Source of the DNA: Nemertoderma westbladi | Lineage: Eukaryota; Xenacoelomorpha; Nemertodermatida; Nemertodermatidae | Reading direction: 5' to 3' | NCBI GenBank assembly: GCA_032718475.1 | Contig: JAUCBJ010003242.1 | Span: 1 to 29,505 of the forward strand | Length of the DNA stretch: 29,505 nucleotides | Shown: piece by piece, positions 10,032-21,069 of the stretch | Layout of the letters: the number at the start of each line of letters is the position of its first letter | Numbering within the stretch: position 1 is the first letter of the stretch | Program-made: the position numbers and the translations under genes | The notes under the pieces: model-generated | What the model saw: the letters and a program-made list of their open reading frames with translations, nothing else | What the model was told of the DNA's origin: nothing | Database searches by the model: none

Positions 10032-13000
10032 TAACGCTCACTGAATAACAATGTAAAAGTTTAATATTGAACATTCCAGATTGCGGAGGCTGCATTAATA
10101 ACGCTCACGTAATATCAATGTAAAAGTTTAACATTGAACAATCCAGATTGCGGAGACTGCATCAATTACTCTCACTGAATAACAATGTAAAAGTTTAATA
10201 TTGAACATTCCAGATTGCGGAGGCTGCATCAATTACTCTCACTGAATAACAATGTAAAAGTTGAATATTGAACATTCCAGATTGAGGAGACTGCATTAAT
10301 AACGCTCACGTAATATCAATGTAAAAGTTTAATATTGAACAATCCAAATTGCGGAGGCTGCATTAATAAAGCTCACTGAATAACAATGTAAAAGTTTAAT
10401 ATTGAACATTCCAGATTGCGGAGGCTGCATTAATAACGCTCACTGAATAACAATGTAAAAGTTTAATATTGAACATTCCAGATTGCGGAGGCTGCATTAA
10501 TAACGCTCACTGAATAACAATGTAAAAGTTTAATATTGAACAATCCAGATTGCGGAGACTGCATCAATTACTCTCACTGAATAACAATGTAAAAGTTTAA
10601 TATTGAACATTCCAGATTGCGGAGGCTGCATTAATGACGCTCACGTAATATCAATGTAAAAGTTTAACATTGAACAATCCAGATTGCGGAGACTGCATCA
10701 ATTACTCTCACTGAATAACAATGTAAAAGTTTAATATTGAACATTTCAGATTGCGGAGGCTGCATTAATAAAGCTCACTGAATAACAATGTAAAAGTTTA
10801 ATATTGAACATTCCAGATTGCGGAGGCTGCATTAATAACGCTCACGTAATATCAATGTAAAAGTTTAATATTGAACAATCCAGATTGCGGAGGCTGCATT
10901 TAACGCTCACTGAATAACAATGTAAATGTTTAATATTGAACATTCCAGATTGCGGAGGCTGCATTAATAACGCTCACGTAATATCAATGTAAAAGTTTAA
11001 TATTGAACATTCCAGATTGCGGAGGCTGCATTAATTACTCTCACTGAATAACAATGTAAAAGTTTAATATTGAACATTCCAGATTGCAGAGGCTGCATTA
11101 ATAAAGCTCACTGAATAACAATGTAAAAGTTTAATATTGAACATTCCAGATTGCGGAGGCTGCATTAATAAAGCTCACTGAATAACAATGTAAAAGTTTA
11201 ATATTGAACATTCCAGATTGCGAAGTCTTCATTAATAACGCTCACTGAATAACAATGTAAAAGTTTAATATTGAACATTCCAGATTGCGGAGACTGCATT
11301 AATAACGCTCACGTAATATCAATGTAAAAGTTTAATATTGAACAATCCAGATTGCGGAGGCTGCATTTAACGCTCACTGAATAACAATGTAAAAGTTTAA
11401 TATTGAACATTCCAGATTGCGGAGGCTGCATTAATAAAGCTCACTGAATAACAATGTAAAAGTTTAATATTGAACATTCCAGATTGCGAAGTCTTCATTA
11501 ATAACGCTCACTGAATAACAATGTAAATGTTTAATATTGAACATTCCAGATTGCGGAGGCTGCATTAATAAAGCTCACTGAATAACATTGTAAAAGTTGA
11601 ATATTGAACATTCCAGATTGCGGAGGCTGCATTTAACGCTCACTGAATAACAATGTAAAAGTTTAATATTGAACATTCCAGAATGTGGAGGCTGCCTTAA
11701 TAACACTCACGGACTAACAATGTAAAAGATTAATATTGAACATTCCAGATTGCGGAGGCTGCATCAATTACTCTCACTGAATAACAATGTAAAAGTTTAA
11801 TATTGAACATTCCCGATTGAGGAGGCTGCATCAATTACTCTCACTGAATAACAATGTAAAAGTTTAATATTGAACATTCCCGATTGAGGAGGCTGCATCA
11901 ATTACTCTCACTGAATAACAATGTAAAAGTTTAATATTGAACATTCCAGATTGCGGAGGCTGCATTAATAACGCTCACTGAATAACAATGTAAAAGTTTA
12001 ATATTGAACATTCCAGATTGCGGAGACTGCATTAATAAAGCTCACTGAATAACAATGTAAAAGTTTAATATTGAACATTCCAGATTGCAGAGGCTGCATT
12101 TAACGCTCACTGAATAACAATGTAAAAGTTTAATATTGAACATTCCAGAATGTGGAGGCTGCCTTAATAACACTCACGGACTAACAATGTAAAAGATTAA
12201 TATTGAACATTCCAGATTGCGGAGGCTGCATTAATTACTCTCACTGAATAACAATGTAAAAGTTTAATATTGAACATTCCAGATTGCGGAGGCTGCATCA
12301 ATTACTCTCACTGAATAACAATGTCAAAGTTTAATATTGAACAATCCAGATTGCGGAGACTGCATCAATTACTCTCACTGAATAACAATGTACAAGTTTA
12401 ATATTGAACATTCCAGATTGCGGAGGCTGCATTAATAACGCTCACGTAATAACAATGTAAAAGTTTAATATTGAACATTCCAGAATGTGGAGGCTGCCTT
12501 AATAACACTCACGGACTAACAATGTAAAAGATTAATATTGAACATTCCAGATTGCGGAGGCTGCATCAATTACTCTCACTGAATAACAATGTAAAAGTTT
12601 AATATTGAACATTCCAGATTGCGGAGGCTGCATCAATTACTCTCACTGAATAACAATGTAAAAGTTGAATATTGAACATTCCAGATTGCGGAGACTGCAT
12701 TAATAATGCTCACGTAATATCAATGTAAAAGTTTAATATTGAACAATCCAAATTGTGGAGGCTGCATTAATAAAGCTCACTGAATAACAATGTAAAAGTT
12801 GAATATTGAACATTCCAGATTGCGGAGTCTTCATTAATAACGCTCACTGAATAACAATGTAAAAGTTTAATATTGAACAATCCAAATTGCGGAGGCTGCA
12901 TTAATAAAGCTCACTGAATAACAATGTAAAAGTTGAATATTGAACATTCCAGATTGCGGAGTCTTCATTAATAACGCTCACTGAATAACAATGTAAAAGT

Positions 13001-16000
13001 TTAATATTGAACATTCCAGATTGCGGAGGCTGCATTAATAACGCTCACGTAATATCAATGTAAAAGTTTAACATTGAACAATCCAGATTGCGGAGACTGC
13101 ATCAATTACTCTCACTGAATAACAATGTAAAAGTTTAATATTGAACATTCCAGATTGCGGAGGCTGCATCGATTACTCTCACTGAATAACAATGTAAAAG
13201 TTGAATATTGAACATTCCAGATTGCGGAGACTGCATTAATAACGCTCACGTAATATCAATGTAAAAGTTTAATATTGAACAATCCAAATTGCGGAGGCTG
13301 CATTAATAAAGCTCACTGAATAACAATGTAAAAGTTTAATATTGAACATTCCAGATTGCGGAGGCTGCATTAATAACGCTCACTGAATAACAATGTAAAA
13401 GTTTAATATTGAACATTCCAGATTGCGGAGGCTGCATTAATAACGCTCACTGAATAACAATGTAAAAGTTTAATATTGAACAATCCAGATTGCGGAGACT
13501 GCATCAATTACTCTCACTGAATAACAATGTAAAAGTTTAATATTGAACATTCCAGATTGCGGAGGCTGCATTAATAACGCTCACGTAATATCAATGTAAA
13601 AGTTTAACATTGAACAATCCAGATTGCGGAGACTGCATCAATTACTCTCACTGAATAACAATGTAAAAGTTTAATATTGAACATTTCAGATTGCTGAGGC
13701 TGCATTAATAAAGCTCACTGAATAACAATGTAAAAGTTTAATATTGAACATTCCAGATTGCGGAGGCTGCATTAATAACGCTCACGTAATATCAATGTAA
13801 AAGTTTAATATTGAACAATCCAGATTGCGGAGGCTGCATTTAACGCTCACTGAATAACAATGTAAATGTTTAATATTGAACATTCCAGATTGCGGAGGCT
13901 GCATTAATAACGCTCACGTAATATCAATGTAAAAGTTTAATATTGAACATTCCAGATTGCGGAGGCTGCATTAATTACTCTCACTGAATAACAATGTAAA
14001 AGTTTAATATTGAACATTCCAGATTGCGGAGGCTGCATTAATAAAGCTCACTGAATAACAATGTAAAAGTTTAATATTGAACATTCCAGATTGCGGAGGC
14101 TGCATTAATAAAGCTCACTGAATAACAATGTAAAAGTTTAATATTGAACATTCCAGATTGCGAAGTCTTCATTAATAACGCTCACTGAATAACAATGTAA
14201 AAGTTTAATATTGAACATTCCAGATTGCGGAGACTGCATTAATAACGCTCACGTAATATCAATGTAAAAGTTTAATATTGAACAATCCAGATTGCGAGGC
14301 TGCATTTAACGCTCACTGAATAACAATGTAAAAGTTTAATATTGAACATTCCAGATTGCGGAGGCTGCATTAATAAAGCTCACTGAATAACAATGTAAAA
14401 GTTTAATATTGAACATTCCAGATTGCGAAGTCTTCATTAATAACGCTCACTGAATAACAATGTAAATGTTTAATATTGAACATTCCAGATTGCGGAGGCT
14501 GCATTAATAAAGCTCACTGAATAACATTGTAAAAGTTGAATATTGAACATTCCAGATTGCGGAGGCTGCATTTAACGCTCACTGAATAACAATGTAAAAG
14601 TTTAATATTGAACATTCCAGAATGTGGAGGCTGCCTTAACACTCACGGACTAACAATGTAAAAGATTAATATTGAACATTCCAGATTGCGGAGGCTGCAT
14701 CAATTACTCTCACTGAATAACAATGTAAAAGTTTAATATTGAACATTCCCGATTGAGGAGGCTGCATCAATTACTCTCACTGAATAACAATGTAAAAGTT
14801 TAATATTGAACATTCCCGATTGAGGAGGCTGCATCAATTACTCTCACTGAATAACAATGTAAAAGTTTAATATTGAACATTCCAGATTACGGAGGCTGCA
14901 TTAATAATGCTCACTGAATAACAATGTAAAAGTTTAATATTGAACATTCCAGATTGCGGAGACTGCATTAATAAAGCTCACTGAATAACAATGTAAAAGT
15001 TTAATATTGAACATTCCAGATTGCGGAGGCTGCATTTAACGCTCACTGAATAACAATGTAAAAGTTTAATATTGAACATTCCAGAATGTGGAGGCTGCCT
15101 TAATAACACTCACGGACTAACAATGTAAAAGATTAATATTGAACATTCCAGATTGCGGAGGCTGCATCAATTACTCTCACTGAATAACAATGTAAAAGTT
15201 TAATATTGAACATTCCAGATTGCGGAGGCTGCATCAATTACTCTCACTGAATAACAATGTCAAAGTTTAATATTGAACAATCCAGATTGCGGAGACTGCA
15301 TCAATTACTCTCACTGAATAACAATGTAAAAGTTTAATATTGAACATTCCCGATTGAGGAGGCTGCATCAATTACTCTCACTGAATAACAATGTAAAAGT
15401 TTAATATTGAACATTCCAGATTGCGGAGGCTGCATTAATAACGCTCACTGAATAACAATGTAAAAGTTTAATATTGAACATTCCAGATTGCGGAGACTGC
15501 ATTAATAAAGCTCACTGAATAACAATGTAAAAGTTTAATATTGAACATTCCAGATTGCAGAGGCTGCATTTAACGCTCACTGAATAACAATGTAAAAGTT
15601 TAATATTGAACATTCCAGAATGTGGAGGCTGCCTTAATAACACTCACGGACTAACAATGTAAAAGATTAATATTGAACATTCCAGATTGCGGAGGCTGCA
15701 TTAATTACTCTCACTGAATAACAATGTAAAAGTTTAATATTGAACATTCCAGATTGCGGAGGCTGCATCAATTACTCTCACTGAATAACAATGTCAAAGT
15801 TTAATATTGAACAATCCAGATTGCGGAGACTGCATCAATTACTCTCACTGAATAACAATGTACAAGTTTAATATTGAACATTCCAGATTGCGGAGGCTGC
15901 ATTAATAACGCTCACGTAATAACAATGTAAAAGTTTAATATTGAACATTCCAGAATGTGGAGGCTGCCTTAATAACACTCACGGACTAACAATGTAAAAG

Positions 16001-19000
16001 ATTAATATTGAACATTCCAGATTGCGGAGGCTGCATCAATTACTCTCACTGAATAACAATGTAAAAGTTTAATATTGAACATTCCAGATTGCGGAGGCTG
16101 CATCAATTACTCTCACTGAATAACAATGTAAAAGTTGAATATTGAACATTCCAGATTGCGGAGACTGCATTAATAATGCTCACGTAATATCAATGTAAAA
16201 GTTTAATATTGAACAATCCAAATTGTGGAGGCTGCATTAATAAAGCTCACTGAATAACAATGTAAAAGTTGAATATTGAACATTCCAGATTGCGGAGTCT
16301 TCATTAATAACGCTCACTGAATAACAATGTAAAAGTTTAATATTGAACAATCCAAATTGCGGAGGCTGCATTAATAAAGCTCACTGAATAACAATGTAAA
16401 AGTTGAATATTGAACATTCCAGATTGCGGAGTCTTCATTAATAACGCTCACTGAATAACAATGTAAAAGTTTAATATTGAACATTCCAGATTGCGGAGGC
16501 TGCATTAATAACGCTCACGTAATATCAATGTAAAAGTTTAACATTGAACAATCCAGATTGCGGAGACTGCATCAATTACTCTCACTGAATAACAATGTAA
16601 AAGTTTAATATTGAACATTCCAGATTGCGGAGGCTGCATCGATTACTCTCACTGAATAACAATGTAAAAGTTGAATATTGAACATTCCAGATTGCGGAGA
16701 CTGCATTAATAACGCTCACGTAATATCAATGTAAAAGTTTAATATTGAACAATCCAAATTGCGGAGGCTGCATTAATAAAGCTCACTGAATAACAATGTA
16801 AAAGTTTAATATTGAACATTCCAGATTGCGGAGGCTGCATTAATAACGCTCACTGAATAACAATGTAAAAGTTTAATATTGAACATTCCAGATTGCGGAG
16901 GCTGCATTAATAACGCTCACTGAATAACAATGTAAAAGTTTAATATTGAACAATCCAGATTGCGGAGACTGCATCAATTACTCTCACTGAATAACAATGT
17001 AAAAGTTTAATATTGAACATTCCAGATTGCGGAGGCTGCATTAATAACGCTCACGTAATATCAATGTAAAAGTTTAACATTGAACAATCCAGATTGCGGA
17101 GACTGCATCAATTACTCTCACTGAATAACAATGTAAAAGTTTAATATTGAACATTTCAGATTGCTGAGGCTGCATTAATAAAGCTCACTGAATAACAATG
17201 TAAAAGTTTAATATTGAACATTCCAGATTGCGGAGGCTGCATTAATAACGCTCACGTAATATCAATGTAAAAGTTTAATATTGAACAATCCAGATTGCGG
17301 AGGCTGCATTTAACGCTCACTGAATAACAATGTAAATGTTTAATATTGAACATTCCAGATTGCGGAGGCTGCATTAATAACGCTCACGTAATATCAATGT
17401 AAAAGTTTAATATTGAACATTCCAGATTGCGGAGGCTGCATTAATTACTCTCACTGAATAACAATGTAAAAGTTTAATATTGAACATTCCAGATTGCGGA
17501 GGCTGCATTAATAAAGCTCACTGAATAACAATGTAAAAGTTTAATATTGAACATTCCAGATTGCGGAGGCTGCATTAATAAAGCTCACTGAATAACAATG
17601 TAAAAGTTTAATATTGAACATTCCAGATTGCGAAGTCTTCATTAATAACGCTCACTGAATAACAATGTAAAAGTTTAATATTGAACATTCCAGATTGCGG
17701 AGACTGCATTAATAACGCTCACGTAATATCAATGTAAAAGTTTAATATTGAACAATCCAGATTGCGAGGCTGCATTTAACGCTCACTGAATAACAATGTA
17801 AAAGTTTAATATTGAACATTCCAGATTGCGGAGGCTGCATTAATAAAGCTCACTGAATAACAATGTAAAAGTTTAATATTGAACATTCCAGATTGCGAAG
17901 TCTTCATTAATAACGCTCACTGAATAACAATGTAAATGTTTAATATTGAACATTCCAGATTGCGGAGGCTGCATTAATAAAGCTCACTGAATAACATTGT
18001 AAAAGTTGAATATTGAACATTCCAGATTGCGGAGGCTGCATTTAACGCTCACTGAATAACAATGTAAAAGTTTAATATTGAACATTCCAGAATGTGGAGG
18101 CTGCCTTAACACTCACGGACTAACAATGTAAAAGATTAATATTGAACATTCCAGATTGCGGAGGCTGCATCAATTACTCTCACTGAATAACAATGTAAAA
18201 GTTTAATATTGAACATTCCCGATTGAGGAGGCTGCATCAATTACTCTCACTGAATAACAATGTAAAAGTTTAATATTGAACATTCCCGATTGAGGAGGCT
18301 GCATCAATTACTCTCACTGAATAACAATGTAAAAGTTTAATATTGAACATTCCAGATTACGGAGGCTGCATTAATAATGCTCACTGAATAACAATGTAAA
18401 AGTTTAATATTGAACATTCCAGATTGCGGAGACTGCATTAATAAAGCTCACTGAATAACAATGTAAAAGTTTAATATTGAACATTCCAGATTGCGGAGGC
18501 TGCATTTAACGCTCACTGAATAACAATGTAAAAGTTTAATATTGAACATTCCAGAATGTGGAGGCTGCCTTAATAACACTCACGGACTAACAATGTAAAA
18601 GATTAATATTGAACATTCCAGATTGCGGAGGCTGCATCAATTACTCTCACTGAATAACAATGTAAAAGTTTAATATTGAACATTCCAGATTGCGGAGGCT
18701 GCATCAATTACTCTCACTGAATAACAATGTCAAAGTTTAATATTGAACAATCCAGATTGCGGAGACTGCATCAATTACTCTCACTGAATAACAATGTAAA
18801 AGTTTAATATTGAACAATCCAGATTGCGGAGACTGCATCAATTACTCTCACTGAATAACAATGTAAAAGTTTAATATTGAACATTCCAGATTGCGGAGGC
18901 TGCATTAATAACGCTCACGTAATAACAATGTAAAAGTTTAATATTGAACATTCCAGAATGTGGAGGCTGCCTTAATAACACTCACGGACTAACAATGTAA

Positions 19001-19827
19001 AAGATTAATATTGAACATTCCAGATTGCGGAGGCTGCATCAATTACTCTCACTGAATAACAATGTAAAAGTTTAATATTGAACATTCCAGATTGCGGAGG
19101 CTGCATCAATTACTCTCACTGAATAACAATGTAAAAGTTGAATATTGAACATTCCAGATTGCGGAGACTGCATTAATAATGCTCACGTAATATCAATGTA
19201 AAAGTTTAATATTGAACAATCCAAATTGCGGAGGCTGCATTAATAAAGCTCACTGAATAACAATGTAAAAGTTGAATATTGAACATTCCAGATTGCGGAG
19301 TCTTCATTAATAACGCTCACTGAATAACAATGTAAAAGTTTAATATTGAACATTCCAGATTGCGGAGTCTTCATTAATAACGCTCACTGAATAACAATGT
19401 CAAAGTTTAATATTGAACATTCCAGAATATGGAGGCTGCATTAATAAAGCTCACTGAATAACAATGTAAAAGTTTAATATTGAACATTCCAGATTGCGGA
19501 GTCTTCATTAATAACGCTCACTGAATAACAATGTAAAAGTTTAATATTGAACAATCCAGATTGCGGAGACTGCATCAATTACTCTCACTGAATAACAATG
19601 TAAAAGTTTAATATTGAACATTCCAGATTGCGGAGGCTGCATTAATAAAGCTCACGTAATATCAATGTAAAAGTTTAATATTGAACATTCCAGATTGCGG
19701 AGTCTTCATTAATAACGCTCACTGAATAACAATGTAAAAGTTTAATATTGAACAATCCAGATTGCGGAGACTGCATCAATTACTCTCACTGAATAACAAT
19801 GTAAAAGTTTAATATTGAACATTCCAG
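10032..19827 (+). repeat. 67-bp satellite made of intron end, splice acceptor and EGF-exon start
   Basis: About 146 head-to-tail units. Each unit is 36 bp starting AATAACAATGTAAAAG and ending GAACATTCCAG, followed by 31 bp starting ATTGCGGA and ending GCTCACTG. The last 36-bp piece ends exactly at the acceptor of the EGF exon at 19828, and the 31-bp piece equals that exon's first 31 bases. Each unit therefore carries an AG acceptor plus the codons for the first two EGF cysteines, and then reads TGA where the exon reads TGC. Variants occur: GGCTGC or GACTGC, TAATAACG, CAATTACT or TAATAAAG, CACGTAATATC, and a short TTTAACG form. Variant order repeats in long blocks, which shows higher-order structure. 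Confidence 0.95.
12972..16441. repeat. Higher-order repeat block B of the 67-bp satellite
   Basis: The order of unit variants repeats. Text at 10081 recurs at 13021 (offset 2,940) and again at 16491 (offset 3,470). Text after about 12088 in block A matches block B at offset 3,470. Block B therefore carries about 530 bp (eight units) more than A, as a local duplication near 15028-16087. Marker variants such as CGAAGTCTTC (11221, 14161, 17631) and TGTACAAG (12389, 15859) confirm the alignment. Block A is about 10032-12971. Block C runs from 16442 to the array end and lacks about 467 bp of block B. Confidence 0.85.
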
Positions 19828-19932
19828 ATTGCGGAGACTGCATTAATAACGCTCACTGCACTTTTATCGGTTGCAAATGTAACAATGGTTACACAATGGT
19901 TTCTAAAGATACTGGTGAAATGCAATGCAAAG
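19828..19932 (+). CDS. EGF-like domain exon A (host gene, partial)
   Basis: A 105-bp exon starts after the acceptor CATTCCAG and ends before the donor GTAAGT. It begins with two bases of a split codon and ends with one, so both flanking introns are phase 1, and it is 35 codons long. The translation has six cysteines in EGF order: CGDC, INNAHC, TFIGC, KC, then NNGYTMVSKDTGEMQC. EGF-like domains are extracellular disulfide modules used in adhesion, matrix and receptor proteins. The phase 1-1 border is typical of shuffled EGF modules. The distance from the third to the fourth cysteine is short. The gene's name and other exons are not visible. No upstream exon was found before the satellite. Confidence 0.78.
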
Positions 19933-20410
19933 GTAAGTATTGTTATACTTCATTATTAATATCGTGAATGTATCATTTATATAATAATGTAACAATTCTA
20001 TAATGCCTTATTTGTAATCATATAACGATTTGGTTTTTATTGAATTCAATATCAATTTAGTGATTGTGGAAGCTTCAGATAGTGTCCTCTTGGGTAAACC
20101 GCAATGCCAATGAGCGACAGGCTAATAATGATAAATAAACTGCAATAAACTGTGTGTTTATGATTTTGGTTAGAATAACTTTCCAATGTAACCTCTTCCC
20201 ATGAATCTCGTTCATTGTTTTGGTTAGAATTATAATAACTTTCCAATGTAATGTCAAATGCTCTCAATTGATAATTAGCATTTAATCATCATTGATTATT
20301 ATTATTGTCATCTTTGATGATGGTTGTTGGTTGACAGAGTAGCGTTTCACTCGTTCGATTACACTGGCTGTAATTGCACAACATTCTTATTCAATCTTAA
20401 ATTCGTCCAG
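19933..20410 (+). other. Intron between EGF exons A and B
   Basis: 478 bp with a GTAAGT donor and a TCGTCCAG acceptor, phase 1. It contains an imperfect duplication at about 20164-20195 and 20217-20252, where TTTTGGTTAGAA is followed by AATAACTTTCCAATGTAA. Short minus-strand frames here are not credible genes. Confidence 0.7.
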
Positions 20411-20554
20411 AAAATGATAAGTGCGGTAATAACTGCGATGTCAATGCTACCTGCATCAACATAAAGAACCCAGAAGACAACAGCGATGGATATACCTGCG
20501 TTTGTAACAATGGCTACTCACGTTCTGGTAAAGGTGACAACTCTTGTACTACTG
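20411..20554 (+). CDS. EGF-like domain exon B (host gene, partial)
   Basis: A 144-bp exon (48 codons) lies between TCGTCCAG and the donor GTTAGT, again with phase 1 on both sides, so it joins exon A in frame. The translation starts NDKCGNNC, continues DVNATC, then a longer loop to YTCVC, NNGY, and ends at NSC. These six cysteines show the standard EGF spacing. The NNGY turn after the fifth cysteine is shared with exon A, as expected of tandem EGF repeats in one secreted or membrane protein. The last 40 bp and the donor have been tandemly repeated just downstream. Confidence 0.85.
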
Positions 20555-20709
20555 GTTAGTAACACTGGCTACTCAGGTTCCGGTAAAGGTGCCAACTCTT
20601 GTACTGGTTAGTAACACTGGCTACTCAGGTTCCAGTAAAGGTGCCAACTCTTGTACTGGTTAGTAACACTGGCTACTAAGGTTCCAGTAAGGTGGCAACT
20701 CTTGTACTT
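20512..20709 (+). repeat. 52-bp tandem repeat of exon 3' end plus splice donor
   Basis: Starting inside exon B, GGCTACTCA begins units at 20512, 20567, 20619 and 20671 (spacing 55, 52 and 52). Each unit has 40 bp matching the exon end, coding GYS...NSCT, then GTTAGTAACACT, the first 12 bases of the intron. The last unit is truncated. Each complete unit holds a potential GT donor. Copies 2-4 differ from the exon by a few substitutions (GGTTCCGG or GGTTCCAG for CGTTCTGG). Confidence 0.92.
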
Positions 20710-21069
20710 TATTTTCCGTGGGCTAATTCCTCTTTTATATTTCTTTCGTTTAGGGCAAACATCACATTTAAAAACTATATACAATATCATTATGTACTGT
20801 ACACTTTTCCTTTACCACTTTCCTAGCTACATTAATTATATACATAAACATATAAAAAAAGAAAAAAGGACCTCTTTAGAGGCCTATTATGACCACTGAC
20901 AGTCAGTCTAGCCGGTGTTGGTATCGGCGTTAGTCAGGCGAATCGAGTCTGCCGACACCTGATGGTAAATGGGGCATTTGGCGAAGGATCTCGCTCCATG
21001 GAGACACATCAAACTGGAGCGGAGAAGCGCGAAGCTTGTCTTCCTCCGTGTCCAGCAGATACACTCAGA
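20710..21069. other. AT-rich interval and 3' tail of the RT pseudogene, no gene seen
   Basis: The left half is AT-rich without motifs. From about 20890 the sequence becomes GC-balanced and is probably the untranslated or decayed C-terminal end of the minus-strand RT element, though no domain is readable there. Confidence 0.45.

Noticed and set aside
10032-19827. CRISPR-like regular array
   Set aside because: Units are contiguous 67-bp repeats without unique spacers, in a eukaryotic context, and are explained by the exon-intron border origin.
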